From Halorubrum halophilum (GTDB lineage: Archaea > Halobacteriota > Halobacteria > Halobacteriales > Haloferacaceae): a DNA stretch of 56,193 nucleotides. The stretch is from assembly GCF_000739595.1 (NCBI RefSeq), contig NZ_BBJP01000092.1, positions 1 through 56,193 on the forward strand, given 5' to 3'. Within the stretch, counting starts at the first letter, position 1. The number at the start of each line of letters is the position of its first letter. A program made the translations under genes and the position numbers. A model generated the notes under the pieces. It had not been told where the DNA came from. It was given only the letters and a program-made list of their open reading frames with translations, and made no database searches. Shown here one piece after another: positions 23,631-32,107 of the stretch.

Positions 23631-25244
23631 GTGAACGACGGATCCGGAGCCGATCGCGACGCTCCTGACGATCCCGCGAGCGACGCCGACACCGCCGACG
23701 CCGCCCCTGCCGACACCACCCCCGCAGATAGCGTCCCCGACGACGAGCGCGAGGCGCTCCTGACGATCGCGGGCGGAGCGGTGCTCACCGCCGGCGGCGT
23801 CTCCGGACAGCGCGCGCTCACGGCCGCGGCCGAGTTTTTCCTCGCGAGGGGGCTCGGCCCGGCCGCCTACGGGGTGTACGCGCTGGCGTGGCGGATCGCC
23901 CAGCTCCTGTCTCGGCTCGTCACGTTCGGGAGCGTCCCGGCGCTCCAGCGCTACCTCCCCGAGTACGCGGACGACCCCGACCGACAGGGCGTCGTCGCCG
24001 GGCTCGCGTACGCCACGACGCTCGGGTTCGGAGCCGCCATCGCCGCCGGGATCTGGCTGACCGCGCCGCGGATTGACGCGCTCACCGTCGCGGACCCCGC
24101 GTTTCCGGCGACGATGCGGACGTTTGGCTTTCTCGTCGGGCTGCTCGGGGTCGTGATGGTCGCGTCGGCGATTTTCCGCGCGGTCGGCTCCGCGCGCGGC
24201 GAGATCGCCTTCAACAAGCTCCTCCGCCCGGGCGTCCGGCTCGTCGGCGCGCTCGCGGCGCTGGCCCTCGGCTACTCGGTTGTCGGCGTCGCCGGCGGCA
24301 TCGTCGTCGCGACCGCGCTGCTCGCGGTCGTCGCCGCCCCGCTTGCCGCACTGGTGACCGGGATCGTCCCGTCGCTTCGGGGCGTTCGTCGGGAGGCGGG
24401 GCGGTTCTACGACCATGCGGCGCCGGTCGCGATGAGCAGCCTCGGGAAGGTGTTCCAGAACCGCGTCGACGTACTGCTCGTCGGAGCGCTGCTGACGGCG
24501 ACCGCTGCGGGAGTGTACAACGTCGTCCTCGTGTTGATCGCGATCGCGTGGATCCCACTGCTCTCGTTCAACCAACTGCTCCCGCCGGTCGCCTCCGAGC
24601 TGTACGCCGACGGTCGGACAGAGACGCTCAACGCGGTGTACGCGTCGGTGACGCGCCAGATCGTGACGACCGTGATCCCGATCCTCGCGGTGCTCGTGGT
24701 GTACGGCCGGGAGCTGCTCGGACTGTTCGGGGAGCCGTACGTCGCCGGGTACGTCCCGCTCGTCGTCTACCTCGGCGGGGTGTTCGTCGGCAGCGCGGTG
24801 GGCGCGACCGGCTGGCTGCTGATGATGACCGACCACCAGTACGCCCGGATGGCGCTCGACTGGCTGCTCGCCGTCCTCAACGTCGCCCTGACGTACGCGT
24901 TCGTCGTTCGGTACGGGCTCGTCGGCGCCGCGCTCGGCACCTCGCTGGCGATCGCGGTGCAAAACGCGATTCAGGTCGTCCTGCTGCGTCGATTCGAGGG
25001 GCTGTGGCCGTTCGACCGCACTTACCTCACCCCGCTCGCGGCCGGCGTCGCGGCCCTCGCTGCGATGCGGGCGATCCGAGAGGTCGTCCCCGGACCGGCC
25101 GCCGTGGTCGTTGGGGCCGCAGGCGGGCTGGCGGCCTACGGGGGCGCGCTTCGGGTCCTCGGCGTCGACCCCCGCGACCGGCTCGTCGCGCGGGAGCTGG
25201 CGGCGCGGTACCGTGCGTCACTCGCGGAGCGACTCGGCCGGTGA
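23631..25244 (+). CDS. Oligosaccharide flippase / polysaccharide biosynthesis membrane protein
   Basis: A 537-residue protein with 12-14 predicted helices after an acidic, Ala/Asp-rich N-terminus (1-40). The first helix carries GLGPAAYGVYALAWRIAQLLSR, whose GPAAYGVY core is typical of Wzx/RfbX-like flippases of the MOP superfamily, which move lipid-linked sugars across the membrane for N-glycosylation or polysaccharides. It starts with GTG. No glycosyltransferases lie beside it, so it is an orphan flippase here. It could also be a general MATE-like exporter. Confidence 0.87.
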   Translation: MNDGSGADRDAPDDPASDADTADAAPADTTPADSVPDDEREALLTIAGGAVLTAGGVSGQRALTAAAEFFLARGLGPAAYGVYALAWRIAQLLSRLVTFGSVPALQRYLPEYADDPDRQGVVAGLAYATTLGFGAAIAAGIWLTAPRIDALTVADPAFPATMRTFGFLVGLLGVVMVASAIFRAVGSARGEIAFNKLLRPGVRLVGALAALALGYSVVGVAGGIVVATALLAVVAAPLAALVTGIVPSLRGVRREAGRFYDHAAPVAMSSLGKVFQNRVDVLLVGALLTATAAGVYNVVLVLIAIAWIPLLSFNQLLPPVASELYADGRTETLNAVYASVTRQIVTTVIPILAVLVVYGRELLGLFGEPYVAGYVPLVVYLGGVFVGSAVGATGWLLMMTDHQYARMALDWLLAVLNVALTYAFVVRYGLVGAALGTSLAIAVQNAIQVVLLRRFEGLWPFDRTYLTPLAAGVAALAAMRAIREVVPGPAAVVVGAAGGLAAYGGALRVLGVDPRDRLVARELAARYRASLAERLGR

Positions 25245-25270
25245 GTACGCTCTCACCCGGATCGGCGACA

Positions 25271-25278
25271 CTTTATCC
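25271..25278 (+). promoter_or_regulatory. TATA-like box for the 25300 gene
   Basis: CTTTATCC centred about 26 nt before the ATG at 25300; it also supports choosing that start for a leaderless transcript. Confidence 0.5.
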
Positions 25279-25299
25279 GGACCGAGGCGTAGTGGGTGT

Positions 25300-26211
25300 A
25301 TGGAAACGATCGACCGCGGGTCGGCGGGCTCGGCCCGCGTCGCGATCGTCGGCGGGATCCACGGGGACGAGCCCGCCGGCGTGCGGATCGTCAGGCGGCT
25401 CGCCGACGAACTCGACGCGGAGGGAGAGGGGTCCGGCGACGGGAGCGTTCGACTGATCATCGCCAACGAGCGGGCGCTGGCGGCGGAAACGCGGTACACG
25501 GACACCGACCTGAACCGCGCATTCCCGGGCGACGCCGACAGCGACGAGTACGAGCGTGCGCTCGCGCCGCGGCTCGCGGCCGAGTTGGAGGGAATGGACG
25601 CGGTGCTCGCGCTCCACACCTCCCACAGCGCGCCGCCGCCCTTCGCGATCCACAGCGGTCTCACGCCGTCGGTCCGCCGGACCGTGACGGCGATGCCCGT
25701 CGACTACGTCGTCGACGCGAGCGGGCTCCGCGGGACGACGCTGGACTCCAGGATCCCGCACACCGTCTCGATCGAGGTCGGCCGACAAGGTAGCGAGGAG
25801 GCCGTCACGTTCGGCTACGAGGCGTGTCTGGCGTTCCTCCGAGCGCACGGCGCGCTCGCGGACGAGCCCCCGACGTTCACCGAGACGACGGTCGTCGCGG
25901 GCGACGAGGAGGTGCCGAAGGGAGGCGGCGAGCCTCACGTCCACTTCGAGAACTTCGAGGAGATTCCCCGGGGCGCGGTGTTCGCCGAGGACGACGTGTA
26001 CACCCACCGCGTCGAGGAGGAGGGCGTGGTTCCGATCCTCGCGAGCGAACACGGCTACGAGGAGATATTCGGGATCTACGGCCGGGTGATGGGGACGCTG
26101 GAGCCGCCGGCGTCTGCGGGGGAGACGGAGAGCTCGGCGGGCGCGGTCGGAGAAGCGGATGAAACGGCCGGAAAAGCGGACGAAACGGCCGAAGAGGCGG
26201 AGACGGAGTAA
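25300..26211 (+). CDS. Succinylglutamate desuccinylase/aspartoacylase family (M14-like)
   Basis: A 303-residue zinc-dependent deacylase-like protein. GGIHGDEPAG supplies the first His and Glu zinc ligands, a later ALHTSHS the second His, and TDLNRAFPG the substrate-binding Asn-Arg. The C-terminal third holds a beta domain with an acidic, Ala/Glu-rich tail. The start at 25300 follows a good TATA-like box. Natural substrate is unknown; N-acyl amino acids are likely from the family. Confidence 0.87.
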   Translation: METIDRGSAGSARVAIVGGIHGDEPAGVRIVRRLADELDAEGEGSGDGSVRLIIANERALAAETRYTDTDLNRAFPGDADSDEYERALAPRLAAELEGMDAVLALHTSHSAPPPFAIHSGLTPSVRRTVTAMPVDYVVDASGLRGTTLDSRIPHTVSIEVGRQGSEEAVTFGYEACLAFLRAHGALADEPPTFTETTVVAGDEEVPKGGGEPHVHFENFEEIPRGAVFAEDDVYTHRVEEEGVVPILASEHGYEEIFGIYGRVMGTLEPPASAGETESSAGAVGEADETAGKADETAEEAETE

Positions 26212-26220
26212 TCCGAGCGT

Positions 26221-26598
26221 TCACTTCGCGGTCGGCGTCACGTCGCCCACCGCGTCCATCACCTGCATCGCGGCGCTGGCGGCCAACCCGCGGGCGACCT
26301 CGTCGGTGTCGGCGTCCGCGATACCGGCCTCCAGCTCGTCGGGGTCAGGCGTGAACCCGGCCGAGACCGGGTGGCCCGCGGGCGGGTTGACGGCGACGGT
26401 CGCCTGCGGCCCGTTCGCGCCGACCGACAGCTCGGAGCCGACCGCGTAGCTGTCCGGGAGATACGACTCGGTTCGCGAGACGATTCCGGCGACCGCGCGC
26501 CGGAGGCGCCGTTCTTGGTCCGGAGAGAGGTCGACGGCCGCGGGCTCGCCCGCGTTCGTCACACCCGGTGCCCCGGCGTACGGGTTGTTGCCGTTCAT
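26221..26598 (-). CDS. DUF5811-like haloarchaeal protein
   Basis: A 125-residue protein beginning MNGNNPYAG, with a helical middle (SPDQERRLRRAVAGIVSRTE) and VNPPAGHPVSAGFTPD, matching the haloarchaeal DUF5811 family as I recall it. Function is unknown. The start at 26598 agrees with the conserved N-terminus; in-frame sequence upstream overlaps the next gene's end region and is not of family type. It is convergent with the deacylase gene, 9 nt apart. Confidence 0.8.
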   Translation of the reverse strand: MNGNNPYAGAPGVTNAGEPAAVDLSPDQERRLRRAVAGIVSRTESYLPDSYAVGSELSVGANGPQATVAVNPPAGHPVSAGFTPDPDELEAGIADADTDEVARGLAASAAMQVMDAVGDVTPTAK

Positions 26599-26693
26599 CG
26601 AAGACACCTCCGATACGCGGAGCCCACTCAAAAAGGCGTCGGCGGGGGCGATCCGATCGGCGTCCGGCCGACGGCCTCTCCGTCCCGGCTCCC

Positions 26694-27851
26694 TCAGCCG
26701 TAGATCCGCTCGGTCGCGATCGCGGCGCCCTCGTCGAGCGCCTCCAGTTTCGCCCACGCGATCTCGGGGTCGACCATGCCGATGCCGGCCTGCGTGCCGA
26801 ACCCGCAGTCAGGCGCGGCGACGAGCGGCGTCCCGTCGGCGACCGCGTCGGCGACGCGCTCCAGCCGGTCCGCGATCGTCTCGGGGTGGTCGATGATGTT
26901 CGTCTTCACGTCGACGACGCCCGGGATCAGCGTCCAGCCGTCGGGGACCGGATGTTCGTCGAACGCGCGGTACTCGTGCTGGTGGCGCGGGTTCGCCTGC
27001 TCGACGCTGAGCCCGGAGATATCGGCCTCGTAGATCTCCGGGAGCATGTCGGCGAGATCCGTGTCGAGGTGGTGCGGTCCCTCGTAGCTCCCCCAGCAGG
27101 TGTGGAGCCGGACCTGTTCCTCAGGGATCCCGGAGAGCGCCTCGTTGAGGGCCTGCACGTGGAGCCGCGTGGCCCCCTTGACCTCCTCCAGCGGCTCGTC
27201 CGCGTACGCCGCGGTGTGGCCGACCGTGAGCAGTTCTGGCGCGTCGATCTGGAGCGTGTACCCCGCGTCGGCGACGATCTCGTACTCCTCGGCCATCGCG
27301 TCGGCGACGGCGAAGAGATACTCCTCGTAGTCGCCGTAGTGGTCGTCGACGTGGGTCGCGGTGACGACGCTCGGCGACGCCGCCGTGACGAACGCCTCCT
27401 CGAAGTCGGCGTCCGTCGCGTCGAGCGCGTCGCGGAACGCCGCCAGCTCGGCCTCGGCCTCGTCGCGGCCGGTGTACTCGACCGGACCGGTCACGACGGG
27501 GTGCTCGGAGAGGTCGATCACGTCCGTCTTGAACGTCTCCTCGGCGTAGTCGGGGAACTCCTGGAGGTCCGCCCACAGCCCCTGCTCGCGCGTCCCCTCG
27601 ATACCGCTGAGCCGGTCCGCGACGTACCAGTTGAACGAGACCCGCGACTGCTCGCCGTTGTTGGCGACGTCGAGACCCGCGTCCGCCTGCCGCGCGACCA
27701 CGTCGCGCGTGGCGTCCCTGACGGTCTCCTCCCACTCCGCGTCGTCGACGGGCTCGCCGTCCTGGCGCCGCGTGAGGAGGTCGAGTAGCTCGGGAGGCCG
27801 GGGAAGACTGCCGATGTGCGTCGTCCGGATTCGGTCGTCGTTCGCCGTCAT
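26694..27851 (-). CDS. MetE-like cobalamin-independent methionine synthase (catalytic domain only)
   Basis: A 385-residue TIM-barrel methyltransferase of the MetE C-terminal type. Zinc ligands fit His-x-Cys in RLHTCWG and Cys in APDCGFG. The N-terminus TTHIGSLPRP is typical of this group. The bacterial MetE N-terminal folate-binding half is absent, as is usual for archaeal short forms, which take methyl from a corrinoid protein or methyltetrahydropterin-type donor. No corrinoid protein gene lies nearby. A TATA-like box is about 30 nt upstream. Confidence 0.87.
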   Translation of the reverse strand: MTANDDRIRTTHIGSLPRPPELLDLLTRRQDGEPVDDAEWEETVRDATRDVVARQADAGLDVANNGEQSRVSFNWYVADRLSGIEGTREQGLWADLQEFPDYAEETFKTDVIDLSEHPVVTGPVEYTGRDEAEAELAAFRDALDATDADFEEAFVTAASPSVVTATHVDDHYGDYEEYLFAVADAMAEEYEIVADAGYTLQIDAPELLTVGHTAAYADEPLEEVKGATRLHVQALNEALSGIPEEQVRLHTCWGSYEGPHHLDTDLADMLPEIYEADISGLSVEQANPRHQHEYRAFDEHPVPDGWTLIPGVVDVKTNIIDHPETIADRLERVADAVADGTPLVAAPDCGFGTQAGIGMVDPEIAWAKLEALDEGAAIATERIYG

Positions 27852-27948
27852 GTATGCTGGTGTGTCCCGCCTCGTGCCGCCTAAAGTTCGCGGAACCTGC
27901 AAGGACCGGAGAGCGGGAGGGGAGGGAAAGAGGAGGGGAGGCCGGCGC

Positions 27949-28506
27949 CTACGCCGACGGCGAGAAGACCGGCTCCGACTCGCCGTACGCGGCGACCACG
28001 ACCGCGGTCGTGAACCGGTCGGGCGCCGCGGCCGCCGACTCGATCCGGACCTCGCGGTCCGGCAGGTCCCAGTCGCGGAGGTCGCCGCCCGCGTCGAGCC
28101 CCGCCTCGATCCGATCGCGTACGTCGTCGGGGTCCTCGCCGGTCACCTCGTAGAAGAGGCCGGGGCCCGGACCGGTGGCCCAGCCGAGGCCGGCGGTCAC
28201 GTCGGGATGGCGGCGCGGCGCTCGCTTCGAGTCGGCGTCCTCGGCGCCGGCGCGGCCGCCCTCGCGGAAGTCGACCGCGTCGCCCGGCCCGACCGTCCGC
28301 CGCGCCTCGACGACCGTGAGGCGGTTGCCGGCGGGGCCCAGGTCCGGTGCCTCCGGGACCGACTCGACGGTCGCCTCCGCGGGGACGACCGAGGAGACCG
28401 CGACGAGGTTGTAGTTGTGGAGGTTCGCGTCCGCGAGCGCGGCGTCGTAGGAGGCCATCGCCGTGTCGGCGACGCCGACGCCGCCGGCGACGTGGATGGT
28501 GTTCAT
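27949..28506 (-). CDS. pdaD: Pyruvoyl-dependent arginine decarboxylase
   Basis: Converts arginine to agmatine, the first step towards polyamines or agmatidine-modified tRNA-Ile(CAU). The 185-residue proenzyme has the self-cleavage site Ser38-Ser39 in NLVAVSSVVP; cleavage creates the pyruvoyl group at the second Ser. Later landmarks are GPGLFYEV and TTAVVVAAYGE. Length is slightly longer than in Methanocaldococcus because of a charged insertion (about 80-100). Repeat copy D lies upstream of its start. Confidence 0.88.
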   Translation of the reverse strand: MNTIHVAGGVGVADTAMASYDAALADANLHNYNLVAVSSVVPAEATVESVPEAPDLGPAGNRLTVVEARRTVGPGDAVDFREGGRAGAEDADSKRAPRRHPDVTAGLGWATGPGPGLFYEVTGEDPDDVRDRIEAGLDAGGDLRDWDLPDREVRIESAAAAPDRFTTAVVVAAYGESEPVFSPSA

Positions 28507-28580
28507 TGCCGGAGCGTTGACGGCGCGGGAGGTAAGGGGTTACGAAGCGATCGCATCTCGACTGGCTGCCGACACGGGTG

Positions 28581-28876
28581 TTTATAAACGGCTGCGGTGG
28601 CGCGCCGCCGAGCGGTCGCCATCGGCGACCGCGAGGAGCCCGCGAGGGACGCGGTGAGCGCTCGAAGAGCGCGAACCGCGAGGCTGGGGAGGTGTGAGGC
28701 TGCGGTTTGCGGTGCGGGGCGGGACTCAAAGGGGAGCCGGGAGAACGGCGCAGGCGACGCAAGCACTGGAAGGAGCGAACGAAGTGAGCGACTGAAGCGC
28801 GCAGCGAGCGTGCGCCGTTCTCCCGGCTGGGGCTTTGGCGGTGTTCGCAGTTGATCCGTCAGCAACCATTTATAAA
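28581..28876 (+). repeat. Dispersed structured repeat, copy D (short form, most divergent)
   Basis: The 456-bp gap between pan and pdaD holds a forward core copy bounded by TTTATAAA at 28581-28588 and at 28869-28876, with no outer terminal inverted repeats. Stem sequences differ from the other copies but remain paired: 28735-28752 with 28811-28828 is an 18-bp perfect stem, and the closing pair is CTGCG (28592-28596) with CGCAG (28846-28850) in place of GCGGTG/CACCGC. The motifs GGCTGGGGAGG, GGGACTCAAAGGGG and GGGGCTTTGG are retained. Confidence 0.85.
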
Positions 28877-28962
28877 CGATCGACTGAGGATTCAAACAAG
28901 ATCGCCGCTGATCCACGGTCAGAAGTCCCACAGCACTCGAAAACGACTCCCGCCCAGTACGC

Positions 28963-30186
28963 CTAGTACTGGTAGTTGATGACCTTCTCTTCGGTCTGCT
29001 CGGCGTCCTGCAGCTTCTCGCGGGCCGCCTCGAAGTCCGCCTGCGTGACCTCGGTGCGGCCGTCGCGGATCGCGAACATCCCGGCTTCGGTCGCCAGCGA
29101 GGCGATGTCGGCGCCGCTGTATCCATCCAGATCCGCGGCGACCTCGCTCACGTCCGTCCCCTCGGCGACGTTCATGTCCTGCGTGTGGATCTCCAAGATG
29201 CGCGCGCGACCCTCGGCGTTCGGCTCGGGGACCTCGATGAGGCGGTCGAATCGACCGGGGCGCAAGATCGCTTCGTCGAGCATGTCGAAGCGGTTGGTGG
29301 CGGCCATGATCCGGACCTCGCCGCGGTCGTCGAAGCCGTCCATCTCGGAGAGCAGCTGCATCATCGTCCGCTGGACCTCGGCGTCGCCCGAGGTCTTCGA
29401 GTCCGTCCGCTTGGCGGCGACGGCGTCGATCTCGTCGATGAAGATGACGGCGGGCTCGCGCTCGGCGGCGAGTTCGAACAGGTCCCGGACGAGCCGGGAG
29501 CCCTCGCCGATGAACTTCCGGACGAGCTCGGAGCCGGCCATCTTGATGAAGGTGGCGTCGGACTCGTTGGCGACCGCCTTCGCGAGCATCGTCTTCCCGG
29601 TGCCCGGCGGGCCGTGCAGGAGGACGCCGCTCGGCGGCTCGACGCCGACCGCCTCGAACTGCTCGGGGTTCTCGAGGGGGTCCTCGACCGCTTCGCGGAC
29701 CTCGCGGATCTGGTCGTCGATACCGCCGATGTCGGCGTACTCCACGTCGGGCGACTCGGTGACCTCCATCGCCTGCGCCCGGGAGTCGGTCTCGTCGTCG
29801 AGCACCTGCTGGACCGCGAAGGAGTCGTTGATCGCGACGCGGTCGCCCGGCCGGAGGTCGGACTCGAGCGTCGTGGACGTCTGCGTCAGCACCTCCTGGT
29901 TGTTGCCGTGCTGCTTGATGACGACGCCGTCCTCGGTGATCTCCTCGACGGAGGCGATGTACAGCGAGGAGGTCTTCAGGACCTCGTTCTCGCGTTTCAG
30001 CTCGTCGACGTCGGTCTTCAGCTCGCCGCGTCGGTCCTGCGCGTCGTCGAGCCGGTCTTCGAGCTCATCGTTCACTTGTCGTATCCGCCGGTAGTGCTGG
30101 CGGATCGCCTCGAGCCGCTCCGTCTCGCTCATCTCCGGATCGAGCTCCAGACGGGGACGGTCGGGCAGTGAGGGGCTATGAGACAT
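28963..30186 (-). CDS. pan: Proteasome-activating nucleotidase PAN
   Basis: The AAA+ ring that unfolds proteins for the 20S proteasome. The 407-residue protein has an N-terminal coiled coil (about 20-72), an OB domain (75-135), Walker A GPPGTGKT (192-199), Walker B IFIDEID (248-254), and Arg fingers in LRPGRFDR (309, 312). The C-terminus ends NYQY; canonical HbYX needs Tyr at the penultimate place, but Gln is there and Tyr is third from the end. The ATG at 30186 (MSHSPSLPDR) follows a TATA-like ATTTACG at about -27. Confidence 0.95.
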   Translation of the reverse strand: MSHSPSLPDRPRLELDPEMSETERLEAIRQHYRRIRQVNDELEDRLDDAQDRRGELKTDVDELKRENEVLKTSSLYIASVEEITEDGVVIKQHGNNQEVLTQTSTTLESDLRPGDRVAINDSFAVQQVLDDETDSRAQAMEVTESPDVEYADIGGIDDQIREVREAVEDPLENPEQFEAVGVEPPSGVLLHGPPGTGKTMLAKAVANESDATFIKMAGSELVRKFIGEGSRLVRDLFELAAEREPAVIFIDEIDAVAAKRTDSKTSGDAEVQRTMMQLLSEMDGFDDRGEVRIMAATNRFDMLDEAILRPGRFDRLIEVPEPNAEGRARILEIHTQDMNVAEGTDVSEVAADLDGYSGADIASLATEAGMFAIRDGRTEVTQADFEAAREKLQDAEQTEEKVINYQY

Positions 30187-30329
30187 TCGTTGTTCCCGGT
30201 TAGGAAGCGCGCGTAAATGTGCCTTTGGGTCACGGCGGTCTCCCGGTCCGATCGTAACGTTCGGCCCGTGTCGACCGCGTGATACCTCGGACGCACCCAG
30301 ATATCGACTCTGATATTCACAGGTCAACG

Positions 30330-30337
30330 TTTTAACC
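30330..30337 (+). promoter_or_regulatory. TATA-like box upstream of the uORF/response regulator
   Basis: TTTTAACC is centred 26-27 nt before the ATG at 30360, not before the response-regulator ATG at 30437, so transcription should start at or near 30360. Confidence 0.5.
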
Positions 30338-30359
30338 GGTCGCGTGCGTAGCCCGAGTT

Positions 30360-30440
30360 ATGAGCGCACGAACAGCGGTCAGCCGCGCCGGTCTGTGGGT
30401 CTCAGCGGGCGATCAGCGGGCCGCAGTCCTCCGATCATGA
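30360..30440 (+). CDS. Possible 26-residue leader peptide (uORF)
   Basis: ATG at 30360 sits at leaderless spacing from a TATA-like box and opens 26 codons (MSARTAVSRAGLWVSAGDQR..) ending in TGA at 30438-30440. The stop overlaps the response-regulator start as ATGA. If translated, it would couple regulator translation to itself. It has no recognisable domain, and it may be only a leader region; ribosome profiling would settle it. Confidence 0.4.
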   Translation: MSARTAVSRAGLWVSAGDQRAAVLRS

Positions 30441-30997
30441 GCGGCGCCGAGTCGCAGCCCACGGTCCTCGCGGTCGACGACGAGACCGACCTCGCCGAGC
30501 TGTACCGGGTGTACCTCGACGCGGCCTACGAGGTGCGGATCGCCACCGGCGGCGAGGAGGCCCTCTCGCTGATGGACGATTCCGTCGACGTAGTCCTTCT
30601 CGACCGCCGGATGCCCGACATGTCGGGCCACGAGGTGCTAGAGGCGATCCGCGGAGCGGGGTACGACGCGCGGATCGCGATGCTGACCGCGGTCGAGCCC
30701 GACGTCGATATCGTCGAGATGCCGTTCGACGACTACAAGACGAAGCCCGTCACGAAGGAGGACCTGCTCTCGCTCGTGGAGGTGCTGCTCCACCGCGCGA
30801 AGTTCGACGAACACAGCCAGGAGTTCTTCGCGCTGGCGTCGAAGAAGGCCGCGCTGGAGGCCGCCGACACGACGAACACCGGGGAGTACGAGGAGCTCAT
30901 CGACCAGATGGAAGCGGTGCGGGATCGGGTCGACGACACCCTCGATCACCTCTCCGCCCGCGACGCGTTCGTCGAGGTCCCCGGGAACGTTCCGTAG
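30437..30997 (+). CDS. HalX-domain response regulator
   Basis: A 186-residue two-component regulator. The receiver domain has acidic residues Asp14-Asp15, phospho-acceptor Asp56 (LLDRRMPDMSG), Thr84 and Lys103 (YKTKP). The C-terminal HalX domain (about 120-186) is a helical region of unknown role found in haloarchaeal regulators; there is no helix-turn-helix. No kinase is adjacent; a histidine kinase is at 40626-42305. Its ATG overlaps the stop of the 26-codon upstream frame. Confidence 0.88.
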   Translation: MSGAESQPTVLAVDDETDLAELYRVYLDAAYEVRIATGGEEALSLMDDSVDVVLLDRRMPDMSGHEVLEAIRGAGYDARIAMLTAVEPDVDIVEMPFDDYKTKPVTKEDLLSLVEVLLHRAKFDEHSQEFFALASKKAALEAADTTNTGEYEELIDQMEAVRDRVDDTLDHLSARDAFVEVPGNVP

Positions 30998-31014
30998 CGG
31001 GCTCTGGTAACTCC

Positions 31015-31305
31015 TTACTCGATCTCTAACTCCGCGTTCTCGCCGTCGTCGACGCCCTCGCTCTCCTCGTCCCACTCCAACTCGAACTCGACGCTGAGCT
31101 CGCCCGGGCCGTCGGCGGGCCCCTCGCGTTCGGCTTTCACCTCGAACGCCGGCCGCGCCGGCGGGTCCATCGTTACCGACCGCTCGCCCTGCTTCAGGGT
31201 GAGCGCGCTGCCGGACTCCAGCGAGTCGGCGACGGTCCTGAGGTACGCGGCGATCTCAGCGCGGGTTCGACGGCTCTCCGACTCGAAGAGGACTTCTTCA
31301 GGCAT
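31015..31305 (-). CDS. Amphi-Trp domain protein
   Basis: A 96-residue protein with the short amphi-Trp domain: N-terminal EVLFESESRRTRAEIAAYLR and a later beta segment ending VEFELEWDEE, whose amphipathic strand and Trp give the domain its name. It is acidic at the C-terminus. Function is unknown in the family. A strong TATA-like GTTTTATATG lies at 31329-31338 on the reverse strand, 29 nt before the start. Confidence 0.85.
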   Translation of the reverse strand: MPEEVLFESESRRTRAEIAAYLRTVADSLESGSALTLKQGERSVTMDPPARPAFEVKAEREGPADGPGELSVEFELEWDEESEGVDDGENAELEIE

Positions 31306-31328
31306 GGGTGGGTGTACGCGCAGTAAAC

Positions 31329-31338
31329 ATATAAAACG
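31329..31338 (-). promoter_or_regulatory. TATA-like box of the amphi-Trp gene
   Basis: GTTTTATATG read on the reverse strand, about 29 nt before the ATG at 31305. Confidence 0.55.
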
Positions 31339-31486
31339 ACCTGCGAAACGGAACGAGACCGTCTCCGACGGCGAAATGCGCGTCGGCGCGGAGGTCGTTC
31401 GAACTGGCTGGCTCTGTTGACCGCTCGTTTTTTAAGCGGACTTCGGTCCCGAACAGTTAGACGGAGGGGGCCGTCTCTCGATCGAC

Positions 31487-31985
31487 TACGGGAGTGGGTA
31501 TATCGATACGGTAGAGTGGTTGTTTATAAGTGATCGAGTGGTGTTGCTGTCGGCTGTTTATAAGTGATTGATGGTAAATCGGCGGTGAACACCTCTAAAG
31601 CCCCAGCCGACGAGGCGGGCGCACGCTCGCTGCGCTCCTCACTCGCTCGCTAGCGCTCCCTCGTTGCGGTGCTTACGTCGTCATCAGAACGCTTTGCGTT
31701 CTGATTGGCTCACGAGAGTTCCGCTCTCGTGAACGCCTGCGCCCGCCTCGTCGGCTGCCCCTTTGAGTCCCACCCGCCCACAATCGCACCGCACCTCACG
31801 CCTCCCCAGCCTCGTCGCTGGCGGCTGTCGCCGCCAGCGACTCCCTCGCGCGGCGCTGTTCGCGCCCTTCGGGCGCTCACAGGCGCGCGCCGACCGCCTC
31901 ATTGATTTATAAGCGATCGTTGCGGTCGCTTATGGCTATATAAATACTGAATCGTCATCACCGATCTGCAACACTTACTCCCGCT
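31487..31985 (-). repeat. Dispersed structured repeat, copy E (long form with extra hairpins)
   Basis: This copy fills most of the 802-bp gene-free stretch before dnaG, in reverse orientation. Ends: CGGGAGTGGGTAT near 31489 and the complement of AGCGGGAGTAAGT ending at 31985. The long stem is a perfect 20 bp (31604-31623 with 31738-31757). Its tip contains an insertion absent from other copies: two perfect hairpins, ATCAGAACGC/GCGTTCTGAT (31683-31705) and CACGAGAG/CTCTCGTG (31711-31731). The remaining flanks, 31339-31486 and 31986-32107, show no gene. Confidence 0.87.
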
Positions 31986-32107
31986 ATCTATCGAGACACG
32001 GCCACCAACGAACAGCTGTTTCATGCCGCCTCCTGTCTGTTGAGTGGGATTTCGACGAAGCGGTCCGCGGAGAAGCGCGTTCGAGTCCGAGACGCCTCGC
32101 GCCGTCG

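Noticed and set aside
22641-24962. A 773-codon frame opposite the aldo/keto reductase and flippase genes
   Set aside because: Composition (His/Arg/Asp repeats) is that of a shadow frame and it crosses two genes with clear motifs.
31600-31905. Open frames inside repeat copies B, C, D and E
   Set aside because: Frames of 60-200 codons exist because the stems are GC-rich, but they are not in the same frame between copies, and stems change in ways that keep pairing rather than amino acids.
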